Shown here: positions 18,226 through 27,452 of the stretch, one piece after another | How positions within the stretch are numbered: the stretch's first letter is position 1 | How the letters are laid out: each line of letters starts with the position of its first letter | Origin: Halorussus aquaticus | GTDB taxonomy: Archaea > Halobacteriota > Halobacteria > Halobacteriales > Haladaptataceae | Reading direction: 5' to 3' | Length of the DNA stretch: 64,000 bases | Assembly (NCBI RefSeq): GCF_024218795.1 | Contig: NZ_CP100400.1 | Location: 496,001-560,000 of the forward strand | Translations under genes and position numbers: made by a program | The notes under the pieces: model-generated | Databases searched by the model: none | The model's input: only the letters and a program-made list of their open reading frames with translations | Told to the model about the DNA's origin: nothing

Positions 18226-20154
18226 TCAGTCGAGGAAGTTCGGTTCGACCGCCTTGCTCTCGACCTCACCTTCGAGGTGGTCGCGGAACGCCTCGACGCT
18301 CACGTCCTTCTCCTCGCGCTCCTCGCGGTCGCGGACCGAGACGGTCCCGGCCTCCTCCTCGTTGTCGCCGACGACGAGCATGTAGGGGACGTTGTCGTCG
18401 TGGGCCTGCTGAATCTTCTTGCCGACCGTCCACGACCGGTCCTCGATTTCGACCCGGAAGTCGCCGAGATAGCGGTTCTGAAGCTGTTTCGCGTAACCGA
18501 GGTTGTCGTCGCTGACCGGCAGGATGCGGACCTGCTCGGGCGCGAGCCACGTCGGGAAGTTCCCCTTGAAGTGTTCGATGATGACGCCCATGAACCGCTC
18601 GAAGGAACCCAGCAGCGCGCGGTGGACCATCACCGGGCGGTGCTCCTCGTTGTCCTCGCCGACGTAGGTCAGGTCGAGGCGCTCGGGGATGTTGAAGTCG
18701 AGTTGGACCGTCCCGATGGTCCACTCGCGACCGATGGCGTCCACGGCGTTGATGCCGATTTTCGGCCCGTAGAAGGCTGCTTCGCCGTGTTCGACGTCGT
18801 ACTCCAGCCCCTCGGATTCGAGGGCGTCCTTCAGCGCGTCGGTCGCCTCCGACCAGATTTCGTCGCTGCCGACCGCGTTGTCGCCCTTGGTCTCCAGTTT
18901 GTACTGGACGTCGAGGTCGAAGTTGCCGTAGATGTCGTCGATGACGCTCAGCGCCGAGAGGATCTCGCCGCGAATCTGGTCCTCCCGGATGAAGGCGTGA
19001 CCGTCGTCCTGCGTGAACCCGCGAACGCGGAGCAGGCCCGAGAGTTCGCCCGACTGCTCGTTGCGGTAGCAGGTGCCGAACTCCGAGAACCGGACGGGCA
19101 GGTCCCGGTAGGAGTACTGGTGGTCGTCGAAGATGTGGGCGTGGTTCGCGCAGTTCATCGGTTTCAGGCCGTATTCGGTGTCGTCCTGCTCCCACGCGAA
19201 CATCTCGCCCTCTTCCTTGAAGTTGTCGTAGTGGCCCGTGGGTTTCCAGAGTTCCGCCTTGTTGAGTTCGGGCGTCCAGACCTCGTCGTAACCCAGTTCG
19301 TCGTTCTTGCTCCGGATGTAGTCCTCCAACTCGCGCCGAATCGTCATCCCGTTGGGGTGGTAGTGGGGCGCGCCCGGCGAGTGGTCGGGAATGGAGAACA
19401 GGTCCATCTCGCGGCCGATTTTACGGTGGTCGCGCTCTTCGGCCTCCGCTCTGCGCTCGATGAACTCCTCCAACTCGTCCTCGCTCTCGAAGGCGGTCCC
19501 GTAGACGCGGGTCAGCATCTCGTTGTCCTCGTCGCCCCGCCAGTACGCGCCGGAGATAGAGAGCAGCGCGAACCCGCCGATTTCGCCGGTGGACTCGACG
19601 TGGGGTCCCTTACAGAGGTCCTCGAACTCGCCCTGCTCGTAGAAGGAGATCGACTCCTCGTCGGCGGCCTCCTCGTCTAGAATCTCGCGCTTGAACGGGT
19701 TGTCCTCGTAGAACTCGAACGCCTCCTCGCGGGAGCGCTCGAACCGTTCGATGTCGAGGTCCTCCTCGATGATGTCGTAGGCCTCTTCCTCGATGGCTTC
19801 GAGGTCCTCCTCGTCGAGTTCGACGCCGTAGATGTCGTAGTAGAACCCGTCGTCGGTCCAGGGCCCGATGGTCAGGCGGGCCTCGGGGTGGAGGCGCTGG
19901 AGCGCCTGCGCGAAGACGTGGGCCGCCGAGTGGCGGAGCACGTCGCGGTACTCGTCGCTGGAGGGCGTGACTATCTCCAGTCGCGCGCCGTCGGGGAGTT
20001 CGGTGGCTTTGTCCACGAGTTCGCCGTCGATGACGCCCGCGACGGTGTCTCGGCCGAGACCGGGGCCGATCTCGTACGCGGCGTCTTCGACCGTGGCCCC
20101 TTCCTCGAGTTCGAGTTCGGACCCGTCGGGAAGGACGACCGTAATCTGGCTCAT
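18226..20154 (-). CDS. thrS: Threonyl-tRNA synthetase
   Basis: 642 residues. Domains in order: a TGS domain (1-60), an N2 editing domain whose HSAAH motif (His75, His79) removes serine from tRNA-Thr, a SAD region, the class II catalytic core (motif 2 around [22 protein letters not shown]; zinc ligand Cys in [10 protein letters not shown]), and a C-terminal anticodon-binding domain ([15 protein letters not shown]). The N2 editing domain is the bacterial/eukaryotic type, not the D-aminoacyl-tRNA-deacylase-like domain of many archaeal ThrRS. Haloarchaea are known to use this form. Single-gene unit. Confidence 0.97.
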   Translation of the reverse strand: MSQITVVLPDGSELELEEGATVEDAAYEIGPGLGRDTVAGVIDGELVDKATELPDGARLEIVTPSSDEYRDVLRHSAAHVFAQALQRLHPEARLTIGPWTDDGFYYDIYGVELDEEDLEAIEEEAYDIIEEDLDIERFERSREEAFEFYEDNPFKREILDEEAADEESISFYEQGEFEDLCKGPHVESTGEIGGFALLSISGAYWRGDEDNEMLTRVYGTAFESEDELEEFIERRAEAEERDHRKIGREMDLFSIPDHSPGAPHYHPNGMTIRRELEDYIRSKNDELGYDEVWTPELNKAELWKPTGHYDNFKEEGEMFAWEQDDTEYGLKPMNCANHAHIFDDHQYSYRDLPVRFSEFGTCYRNEQSGELSGLLRVRGFTQDDGHAFIREDQIRGEILSALSVIDDIYGNFDLDVQYKLETKGDNAVGSDEIWSEATDALKDALESEGLEYDVEHGEAAFYGPKIGINAVDAIGREWTIGTVQLDFNIPERLDLTYVGEDNEEHRPVMVHRALLGSFERFMGVIIEHFKGNFPTWLAPEQVRILPVSDDNLGYAKQLQNRYLGDFRVEIEDRSWTVGKKIQQAHDDNVPYMLVVGDNEEEAGTVSVRDREEREEKDVSVEAFRDHLEGEVESKAVEPNFLD

Positions 20155-21052
20155 GTTTCGTTTACGGTTCTGGTGACCTGATAACCCTTTCTACACGAGG
20201 GTTGTCCTCGCCCGACGCGCGTCGCGTGCGGGCCGCTGCACAGTTCGTCTCCGACTCTCGGCCGACACTGTTCCGACTCTCGGCCCGCGCTGTTCACTCA
20301 CTTCCGGCACTGCCGGTCGCCCCACGGGTGAGACGGAGTGCGTGACCGTCGTGAACGCTCGTCTATTCCGGTCCCTTCTGGTACACCGTCGGGCGATTCT
20401 GTTCGGGCGATCGAGTGGGGTGAGGCTACCACGGATTCGAGCGATTTAGTATATCAGAATAGGATTTATTCGTTCGTCCAGTATCGCGTCTCGACCGCTG
20501 TTCGGCGTCGAACGCGTCGAAATCCACGGAAGAAGGCCCCCGAAGTCAACGGTGAAAAGGCCGGACCGCTTTCGCGGGTTCGGGTCGGTAACATCCCGAG
20601 GAAGAATGGAACGACTGGAGAACGACCGACGTACCACCCATCGACGCGGCGACGGGAAGTTCGATTTCAGATTCGGATACGGGGTGTCGCTGACGCGGCG
20701 AACGCCACCCTCGGTTTCTGCGGGCATCGTTTCCGGCTACCCCTCCCTTCGCACGTTCGATATGGAATCAGTCGGCCGCCGACGCGACGGGTTCGAGGCC
20801 CGGACGTACAATCTCCGGTCGTCTGCCCGGGGTGTGTCCCTTCGAGACGCCGCTTCGGACACTCGAGCTACGGTCGACACCGTTCGTCGTAACCCCGACG
20901 AACTGCAGTCTCGACAGGACTTTCGGCCAGTGTTAGTGCCCAGAAGACGGGTTTCTTCGCGATGACTCTCTGACGGTGGTGAGACACTCAGGAGTTTCTA
21001 GAAAGAGGGCACGGGTCGGTGAAGAACCTCGAATCCGGACGTAGTCCGGTGC
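20155..21052. other. Gene-poor region downstream of small zinc protein and upstream of thrS
   Basis: Nearly 900 bases without a convincing gene. Open frames here are Arg/Ser-rich in every direction and have no start signals or recognisable domains. A TATA-like TTTAGTATATC occurs near 20447 and a T-arm-like GGTTCGAGGCC near 20789, but no tRNA can be folded around it. It may hold a non-coding RNA or gene remnants; I see nothing I can name. Confidence 0.5.
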
Positions 21053-21220
21053 TCAAGCTTCCGCCGAGTCGATGTCGCCGTCGATGCGGACGAACCGGTA
21101 GTCACACTCCGGGCATCCCCACTTGGTCTTCTCGCCGAGGTGGAGATGCGTGCTCGCGGTGCGATAGAACGTCCGCTCGGTGCCACACTGCGGACAGTCG
21201 TGGTCGAGTTCCTGAGCCAT
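21053..21220 (-). CDS. Small zinc beta-ribbon protein (DUF7838 type)
   Basis: 55 residues starting MAQELDHDCPQCGTERTFY. Two CxxC pairs, CPQC and CPEC, flank THLHLGEKTKWG and form a zinc ribbon. The sequence closely resembles a haloarchaeal small zinc-ribbon family that I recall as DUF7838; its function is unknown, though such microproteins often affect biofilm or stress phenotypes. The start is fixed by the conserved N-terminus; the longer open frame upstream has no family character. The region 21221-21601 beyond it is gene-free, with an AT-rich patch near 21399-21430 that may hold a promoter. Confidence 0.8.
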   Translation of the reverse strand: MAQELDHDCPQCGTERTFYRTASTHLHLGEKTKWGCPECDYRFVRIDGDIDSAEA

Positions 21221-21601
21221 GTTCGAACGTCGAATCCCGTCGCATTTCAGGATACTGGTTTGGTTCGCGCGCGCACTCCCCGCGAGAGTTGGGTTAGGCG
21301 TCGATGCGTGGGGTCTGCCTGCGCTCGACGGAGCGTCTGGACTTCTCTGACCGCTCGTCTCGGCCAGTGGGCCGAACAAGGACGCGCCGACGAAACTGCA
21401 ATAAACTAAATAACGATATATGAATATTCCGGAGCCGCGATGGTCGGACAGTGAGCGTAGACGACTGAAAACGGCGCGTTCTCCGGTGCGAACAGTTCCG
21501 GAAGAGACCGTCGAGCGATGGCTAGCCGTGAGGTCCATCAGACCGAGTTCGATCTCTCGACTCGGTTACTCCGTCACGGTTCGTACGGATCAGTCGTCCA
21601 G

Positions 21602-23101
21602 TCACTCGCGGAAGGTCCCGTCAACGAGGGTCTCGGACTGCCGTTCGACGTAGGCCGTCTGCATCCCTCGGACCGCCGACGCGAGCGATTCGCCTTCTTC
21701 GACGCGTCGGCGGACTTCCCGACGCTTCCACTCGGCCGGGGTGACGCCCTCGGTGAGGCGGACGCGAAGCAGGTCGAGGTACTCGTCGGCCTCGGACGCC
21801 GCGAGGCCGCGCAGCGCGAGACCGTCGCGGGCACACTCCAGCAGTTCGGCGATAATCGTCTCGGTGTCGGTGACGTCCTCGCCGTTCGGGGTTATCCACC
21901 GGATATCGGCGTCGAGACCGTCCCGACGCGGCGTCGAAGTTCTCCCGGGCGACCTCCCAGTCGAGGCCCAGCACCGGGTGTTCGCGCCGCGGGAGGCTCT
22001 CCATGAGTCCGGCGAACGCCGCGACGAACGCGAGACTGTCGCGAACTGTCGGCTGGGCCGGGAGCGCTCGGAACTCGATGCGGGCGTTGGCGGCCGACCG
22101 GGTCGCGCCGTCGAACACGGGTCGTACCCACCGCCAGAAGCTCCCGTGTTTGTGGTCGAAGTGGCGGAAGGCGTCGTCGAACCGTCCATCGGGGTCGACC
22201 CGCATCGGCACCAGCGGCGGGTCGGTCGCGATGCGGTCGATGGCCTGCTCGACGGTCGTCACGTCCGCCGGGAATCGAACCTTGTCCCGGCGTTCCTCGG
22301 GGTTGAACACGCCCTCGAAGACCGGAATTCGATTCTCCATCCACTGGTCGTCGAGGACCGCACGGGGGTCGTCGGTGTCGTACAGTTCCGGCGGGAAGAA
22401 CGGCGAGTTGACCCCGAGTGCGAGCAGCGGCCCGGCGACCCGGAGCGCGTACCGGAATCGCTCGGTCAGGTCGAGAGCGTGGGGTACTTGATAGTGCGGT
22501 TGAATCGAGGTAGTCAAACTCTCGGGCATCACCACGTCCGCCGAGAGTTCGACGTGGGGCGTCTCGATTCGCCGCTTCGGCGAGTAGGTGTCGGCGTTCG
22601 CCATCGCCTGATACCGCGTATCGTCGGCCATGTTCGTCGTGATGCGCGTCCCGTCGCGGACGACGCTGTCGGTCAGATACGTCTCGGCCGCCTCGCCAGC
22701 GGGCGGAACGGTCCAGAGGCCGTCGCTCACCAGCGTTATCTCCTCGGCCCGCGCCCTCGTCTGGGCGGCTTCGAGTCGCGACTGCGCCTCGGTCTGCTGG
22801 GCGCGCAGGCCGAACGCGTTGAACGGTTGCGGGTTCGTGTGGAACTCGGCGTTGTGCAGGCCCAGTTCGCCCTCGAAGTTGACGAGTTCCAGCAGCGGAC
22901 CGGCATCCGTTCGAGGGTGGCGTCGTTCTCCGCGACGCCGTACAGTTCGTATTCGAGACCGACGATGGCCTGCGGGTTGTCGAACGTGCCGTCGCGGATT
23001 TCCGCTTTGAGCCGTTTGGCCTCGCGCTCGACCGTGGCCGCGAAGTCGTCCTCCGAGACGGTCAGTGCTTCCTGCACCGAATCGACCAGTTCGGCGCTCA
23101 T
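21602..23101 (-). pseudogene. Glutamate-cysteine ligase-like protein gene, two frameshifts
   Basis: Three frame segments together read as one protein of about 498 residues. It begins MSAELVDSVQEALTV at 23101 and shows GLEYELYGVAEND (the GCS-type GxE pattern), then continues in a second frame through LLELVNFEGELGLHNAEF, LVSDGLWTVPP, VNSPFFPPELY and ARIEFRALPAQPT, and in a third frame from DGLDADIRWITPNGED to the stop at 21602. Each shift behaves as the loss of one base, near 22897-22906 and near 21920-21932. Family membership rests on the GLEYE and RIEFRALPAQPT patterns. Either the gene is dead or the assembly has indel errors. Confidence 0.7.
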
Positions 23102-23251
23102 GTGCGGCCGTTCGACCTATTCCGACGTGAATCTACTCCCGGAGTCGGTTGTCGTCCGGAACCCGCGGCATCAACCGTTCGGGGTCCGCGTCATCGACCA
23201 CGCGGAATTTGCGGCATCAGCTACTTGCCCGGCGAGGACGAACTGTCGCGC

Positions 23252-23491
23252 ATGTCGGTGATACTCTACGCGCTCGACGGTTGCCCGTACTGCGAGACGG
23301 TCCACGACGCGCTCGAAGACAACGGCGTCGAGTACGAGACGCGATGGGTCGAGGCGCTCCACTCCGAACGCGACGAGGTGAAACGGGTCAGCGGCCAGCG
23401 CGGCGTCCCGGTCCTGATAGACGAGGACGCTGGCGTGACGATGGCCGAGAGCGAGAAGATCGTGGAATACGTCGAGACCACGCTGGCCTGA
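23252..23491 (+). CDS. Glutaredoxin
   Basis: 79 residues starting MSVILYALDGCPYCETVHD. Cys11-Pro-Tyr-Cys14 is the glutaredoxin dithiol; GVPVLIDEDAGVTMAES supplies the cis-proline and the following thiol-binding loop. It reduces disulfides using a low-molecular-weight thiol, which in haloarchaea is gamma-glutamylcysteine. That makes its position beside a disrupted glutamate-cysteine-ligase-like gene suggestive. The ATG is preferred over the long upstream frame because it immediately precedes the first strand. Confidence 0.92.
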   Translation: MSVILYALDGCPYCETVHDALEDNGVEYETRWVEALHSERDEVKRVSGQRGVPVLIDEDAGVTMAESEKIVEYVETTLA

Positions 23492-23549
23492 CCGACGAGA
23501 GTCGTAGTTCGGGACGGGAGTTAAGTGCGGGCGGTCGGTAGTCGAAGGC

Positions 23550-24083
23550 ATGAAGATTTACACCGGGCGCGGCGACGAGGGCCAGACCGACCTCCGGGAC
23601 ATGTCGCGAGTCTCGAAGGCCAGTCCCCGAATCGAGGCCTACGGCACGGTAGACGAGGTGAACGCGCTCGTCGGACGGGTTCGGCCCACGGGACACGACG
23701 ACGTGGACGACCAGTTACGGGAGATACAGAACCACCTTCACGTCGTGCAGGCGGACTTCGCCAATCCCGACCCCGACGAGGACGACCCGCGAGTCCGCGA
23801 GGAACACGTCGAGCAACTGGAAGGGTGGATAGACGGCTACGACGACGAACTCGAACCCCTCGAATCGTTCATCCTCCCCGGCGGCGGCGACGCGGGCGCG
23901 CGACTCCACCACGCTCGGACGGTCTGTCGCCGCGCGGAGCGCCGCGCCGTGGCGCTCGAAGCGGAGGAGGACGTCAACGACGCCGCGGTGACGTACCTGA
24001 ACCGACTCTCGGACGCCCTGTTCGTCCTCGGGCGAGTCGTCAACCAACGCGAGGACGTGCCCGAGGAGTCGCCGACGTACTGA
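23550..24083 (+). CDS. Cob(I)yrinic acid a,c-diamide adenosyltransferase (PduO type)
   Basis: 177 residues, starting MKIYTGRGDEGQTDL. TGRGDEG is the ATP-binding motif of PduO-type ATP:corrinoid adenosyltransferases; the later HHARTVCRRAERR and LNRLSDALFVLGR helices carry the conserved Arg and Asp. It attaches the adenosyl group to cobalt, making coenzyme B12. No other cobalamin gene is adjacent. The start follows 58 bases after the glutaredoxin stop. Confidence 0.93.
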   Translation: MKIYTGRGDEGQTDLRDMSRVSKASPRIEAYGTVDEVNALVGRVRPTGHDDVDDQLREIQNHLHVVQADFANPDPDEDDPRVREEHVEQLEGWIDGYDDELEPLESFILPGGGDAGARLHHARTVCRRAERRAVALEAEEDVNDAAVTYLNRLSDALFVLGRVVNQREDVPEESPTY

Positions 24084-24180
24084 CCTCGACTGTCACCGAC
24101 GTACGGAGTTTCGATTTTCCGCTGGAGTAATGCAGAGACCGACACGTTAATTCTGTCTCGGCCGCATGTAACGTGTAAGC

Positions 24181-24732
24181 ATGCGGATACGCGAGTGGCA
24201 GGACATCGTCGAGGACGTGGTCGAGAAAGACGTGGACCCCGACGACTGGCGGGCGGTCGGCGGCAAGCGCGCCGGTGGCGTCGGCGAGGACCTCTACCTC
24301 GGCCACCCGCGAGGTGGCGTCTATCACCTCAAGACCTACGCCAAGAACCCCTACGAGGTCCGCGGCGTCGGCGCGCAGGTCGCGCGGAAACTCGACGACG
24401 AAATCGGGTCGTTCCTCCCCGAGCAGGAGACGGAGGGTCGGTTCGCTGTCCAGAACCCGCCCGAGAGCGAGGACGACGCCGAGGAGAAGGCCCGCCACCT
24501 CGAAGCGGTCGTCGAGGCCCACGCCGAGGCACCGACCACGCCCGACGACTTCTTCGACGACGTGATGGACGCGCTCGACAGTCCGGCGTTCGGTCCCATC
24601 GACTTCGACAGGTACGACCGTCCGGACCCCACCGAGGAACTCGCCGAGCGGTTCGAGGAGGCCGAGGAGTTGCTGAACGAGGAACTGGAGGACCTCGTCG
24701 AGGAGGACGACGTGGGTCGCGGATTCCAGTAG
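24181..24732 (+). CDS. Conserved haloarchaeal protein, unknown function
   Basis: 183 residues, very acidic, starting MRIREWQDIVEDVVEKD. The N-terminal half is a compact domain (KRAGGVGEDLYLGHPRGG, VYHLKTYAKNPYEVRGVG); the second half is helical and Glu-rich (EELAERFEEAEELLNEELE), probably coiled coil. No catalytic motif or membrane segment. A TTAATT element about 30 bases upstream may be its TATA box. Confidence 0.7.
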   Translation: MRIREWQDIVEDVVEKDVDPDDWRAVGGKRAGGVGEDLYLGHPRGGVYHLKTYAKNPYEVRGVGAQVARKLDDEIGSFLPEQETEGRFAVQNPPESEDDAEEKARHLEAVVEAHAEAPTTPDDFFDDVMDALDSPAFGPIDFDRYDRPDPTEELAERFEEAEELLNEELEDLVEEDDVGRGFQ

Positions 24733-24822
24733 AGCGTCCGGTTCCCACTGAGTACCGGCCGCTGGCCCGGCGTCCGGTTCCGGACGAGTAGTCTTAAACG
24801 AGTTGACGGACACTACTTCTCC

Positions 24823-25209
24823 ATGAACCCGACCGAGACAGTCGAGGACTACTACGCGGCGCTCCGCCGCGAGGACCCCCTCGCACCCTACTTCGCGGAG
24901 CGCCCGGACGCGGTGAAGTTCGGCGTGAGCGAGCGACTCGCGGGGTACGACGCCATCGCGGAGGGGCTGGCCGAACAGACTCGGACCACCGAGAACTGGA
25001 GCGTCGAAAGCAGAGGACTGCGGGTTACCGCCAGCGACTCCGTCGCGTGGTTTACGGACGACGTCGGACTCGCGTGGACCGATTCGACGGAGACCCGCCA
25101 GTCGTTCGATACGCGATGGAGCGGCGTTCTCGCGAGCCAGTCAGACGACGACGAGGGACCGAACTGGCGGTTCGTCCAGATGCACGTCAGCGCCCCGCAC
25201 GAGATTTGA
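24823..25209 (+). CDS. SnoaL/NTF2-like domain protein
   Basis: 128 residues starting MNPTETVEDYYAALRREDP. The N-terminal helix, the aromatic-rich strands (SVAWFTDDVGLAW, RWSGVLASQ) and WRFVQMHVSAP at the end fit the cone-shaped NTF2-like fold used by SnoaL-type and DUF3225-type proteins. These are small enzymes or ligand-binding domains, and the specific role is not visible. A TATA-like GTCTTAAACG lies 27 bases before the ATG, supporting this start and a leaderless mRNA. The next gene starts two bases after its stop. Confidence 0.75.
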   Translation: MNPTETVEDYYAALRREDPLAPYFAERPDAVKFGVSERLAGYDAIAEGLAEQTRTTENWSVESRGLRVTASDSVAWFTDDVGLAWTDSTETRQSFDTRWSGVLASQSDDDEGPNWRFVQMHVSAPHEI

Positions 25210-25211
25210 CG

Positions 25212-25409
25212 ATGGTCGGTCCGACATCCGAAGAGGAGAAGCGGGAGGCGATGACCCGGTTCAAGGCCACCATCGTCGTACTGGTGGGGGCCTCAGCGGG
25301 TCTCATCACGCTGTCGGGAGGCGGGTCGCTGGTGCAGATAGGGGTCGCAGTCGTCGCGGGGTCGGTAGTCGGGGCGGCCCTGCTCGCTTACGTCGTTCGC
25401 ATTCTGTAG
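25212..25409 (+). CDS. Small two-helix membrane protein
   Basis: 65 residues. A charged N-terminus (MVGPTSEEEKREAMTRF) is followed by two hydrophobic helices (TIVVLVGASAGLI and VQIGVAVVAGSVVGAALL). Its ATG is two bases after the stop of the NTF2-like gene, so both are probably on one transcript. Unknown function. Confidence 0.65.
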   Translation: MVGPTSEEEKREAMTRFKATIVVLVGASAGLITLSGGGSLVQIGVAVVAGSVVGAALLAYVVRIL

Positions 25410-25476
25410 TCACGCGGTTCCTGCTCGTGGATTTGCGGTGCTCGGCTGTCCCGAAAATTCGCAGTTCTTGCAGTCG

Positions 25477-25521
25477 TTCTCCGGAGTTCTGGGAGTCCGT
25501 TAGGATTTCTCCGGAGTTCTG
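25477..25521. repeat. Short tandem repeat between convergent genes
   Basis: TTCTCCGGAGTTCTG occurs at 25477-25491 and again at 25507-25521, a 30-base period, with a weaker third copy just before it (GCAGTTCTTGCAGTC). The core CTCCGGAG is palindromic. It lies between convergent stops and might serve in termination; its role is not established. Confidence 0.5.
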
Positions 25522-25529
25522 CAGTTCCG

Positions 25530-26510
25530 TCAGGGACTCACGCGCGCTAACCAGCGTTGCGGGTCGTCCAGTTCCGCGTCGGTCGGGAGATTCTCCGGGC
25601 GGTCCCACACCGCGCTCGCGCCCTCGATGCCGCGCTCGGCCGCGACCACGTCGAAGAAGGCCTTGCCGCGCTCGTACTGCCTGCGTTTCAGGCCGAGACC
25701 GAGCAGTCGGCGGACGAGTCGGGAGACCGGGTCGCCGCCGCGCCTGCGGGCCTCCATCTTCTCGCGGAGGTCGGCGTACTCGTCGTCGAACGCCCCGTCC
25801 ATCAGGAGTTCGGCGTACCCCTCGACGGCGGTCATCGCGGCGTCCAACTCGCGGAACGCCTCGCGGTCGAGGTGTCCCTTCGCCAGCGCGTCGATGCCCG
25901 ACTCCATCCGGGATTCGAGGTGGTCCGAGAGCCACGGGGCCGCGCCGAACTCCGCGGCGTGGGTCACCTCGTGGAAGGCTATCCAGCGCCGGAACCGGTC
26001 GTAGTCCACGTCCAGTTCCCCGGCGATGCGCTCGATGTTCGGCCGGACGAAGTAGAGAGCGTGTTCGTCGCCCTCGGCGAGGAGGAGCGGGTCGTACTGA
26101 CCGAGGACGTTCTTGGCCAGCACCGTGAGCATCACCGACATCGTGCCGGTGTTGATCGTCCGGGCGACGCCGGGCATGACCGCGGGACCGTGTTCCTCGA
26201 CGGGTTGCATCACCCGTCGGAAGGTGTCGATGTTGGCGTCGATCCAGTGGTGGCGATTCTGCACCTCGATGGTCTCGGGCACGTCGAAGTCGGCCCCGGA
26301 CACCTCGCGTACTCTGCTTCGGGCGTCGCGAACGTCGGCCGCGTACCCCTCCCGTTCGGTCTCCGAGAGGTCGAGCGAACCGGGAGGCGTCACCGCCTTC
26401 GCGGCCTCGGCGACGGCGGCCCAGTCGATAGGTCCTTCGCCCGATGCGTCGGCGATAGCCCGGACGCTGCGATAGAGACTCACGGCTTCGAGTTGGGGAC
26501 GGGCGGTCAA
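25530..26510 (-). CDS. Zinc-dependent metalloprotease-like protein (DUF2342)
   Basis: 326 residues. WIAFHEVTHAAEFGAAPWL contains the HExxH zinc motif, and VEGYAELLMDGAF downstream carries the third-ligand glutamate region. TIEVQNRHHWIDANIDTFR and VMPGVARTINTGTM are also typical of the DUF2342/actinobacterial-archaeal putative metalloprotease family. Substrates are unknown, and activity is inferred only from the motif. It starts MTARPQLEAVSLYRSVR. Upstream begins the long gene-free region before orc1. Confidence 0.85.
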   Translation of the reverse strand: MTARPQLEAVSLYRSVRAIADASGEGPIDWAAVAEAAKAVTPPGSLDLSETEREGYAADVRDARSRVREVSGADFDVPETIEVQNRHHWIDANIDTFRRVMQPVEEHGPAVMPGVARTINTGTMSVMLTVLAKNVLGQYDPLLLAEGDEHALYFVRPNIERIAGELDVDYDRFRRWIAFHEVTHAAEFGAAPWLSDHLESRMESGIDALAKGHLDREAFRELDAAMTAVEGYAELLMDGAFDDEYADLREKMEARRRGGDPVSRLVRRLLGLGLKRRQYERGKAFFDVVAAERGIEGASAVWDRPENLPTDAELDDPQRWLARVSP

Positions 26511-27452
26511 AATCTTTCTGCCGGGTCTGGGCGGGTCTCACCTCGTTCTCGGCGCAGTAGACCGGTATCGTCGGGCGTCGCGAATCGAACTCCGGCCTCG
26601 TTCGACGGGGTGGGACACACCACCGTCGCGTTTGTAAGCGGGTGGAGAGGTGGGTTCGGTGCGTCGGCGGTCTCGTCGGCCGCTGACACCACTACCGCGG
26701 ATGTATCCGGAAGTAGTAGATAGAGCAACATTAGAGGAACTACATTCGTTTGTAAGGATCTGAATTCCCCGATATTGGGATATTTACATTCGAGAGGGTG
26801 GTGTGTGGCTCACTAGGTAAAGCGTTTGTCGTTACAGACGCGACGGAGGTGTGTGAGTTACTCACGGACGCTCTCACTAGCCCGTTTATTTTTCCGTCCT
26901 GCGCTCCGAATTTCTGTTCGTCTTTCGGTCTGATTTTCGTTCGTCCGACTCTCCTACCTCTGATCTCCTTGGTTATCGTCTCGCCCTCTGGTGATTCGTC
27001 GCACGGATCTGTTCGCAACCTCATCTACTTCCCAGTCGGCGACTATCTCGCGATCACCCCTCCACCCCCTCCTCTTACATCCGCGAGGTAGGTGTCTGTG
27101 ACAGTCGGCACCTGCTCCAACTACTCTGCGGTCCTGTTCCGACGAGTCGCGTCGAGGGAAAGAGAGCCTCGACAAAGCAAGGAGATTCGGTGAAACGGGA
27201 AACACACCGAAGGAAGAGGACTCGGCGAGTAGACCGTCTACGAGAGGTGTCGGCCCATCCGGCGACTCGCCAGAGCATCCGTGAGAGCAGTCAGAGGGGG
27301 GTCACGGTGACGAGAACATCCGCGAGGGTACTTCGAGCGGTCCGTCCCGGGAACTGGTTTCAAACCCTTGCTTTTCATCGTTCGACGGGGAGATACATCC
27401 GCGACGATACCCCCTCCATTTATATGCTGAAGTGCGAAGCAACTGCCATCAG
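26511..27452. other. Candidate replication-origin region upstream of orc1/cdc6
   Basis: Over 900 bases without a credible gene, partly AT-rich (about 26725-27000). Visible elements: a perfect palindrome GTGAGTTACTCAC (26853-26865); repeats of the core ACATCCGCGA at 27077, 27316 and 27395, with looser forms at 27254 and 27275 and an inverted ACATCCGCGG at 26695-26704; and GAAACGGGAAACAC at 27193, which resembles archaeal origin-recognition boxes. Haloarchaeal origins usually sit beside orc1/cdc6 with such repeats. The TATA box of orc1 (27418-27427) closes the region. Origin function is inference. Confidence 0.45.
27418..27427 (+). promoter_or_regulatory. TATA box of orc1/cdc6
   Basis: ATTTATATGC is centred about 30 bases before the ATG at 27453, giving a nearly leaderless transcript. 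One of the ACATCCGCGA repeats (27395-27410) lies directly upstream, where a bound protein would interfere with promoter use, so autoregulation by Orc1 is plausible. Confidence 0.65.

Noticed and set aside
20770..20830. T-arm-like GGTTCGAGGCC in the gap near thrS
   Set aside because: No acceptor stem, anticodon stem or D-arm could be paired around it, and the outer stem pair is mismatched.
26740..27091. Open frames on both strands in the orc1 upstream region
   Set aside because: Composition is unlike neighbouring genes, with no domains or start signals. The repeats and palindrome are a better explanation.
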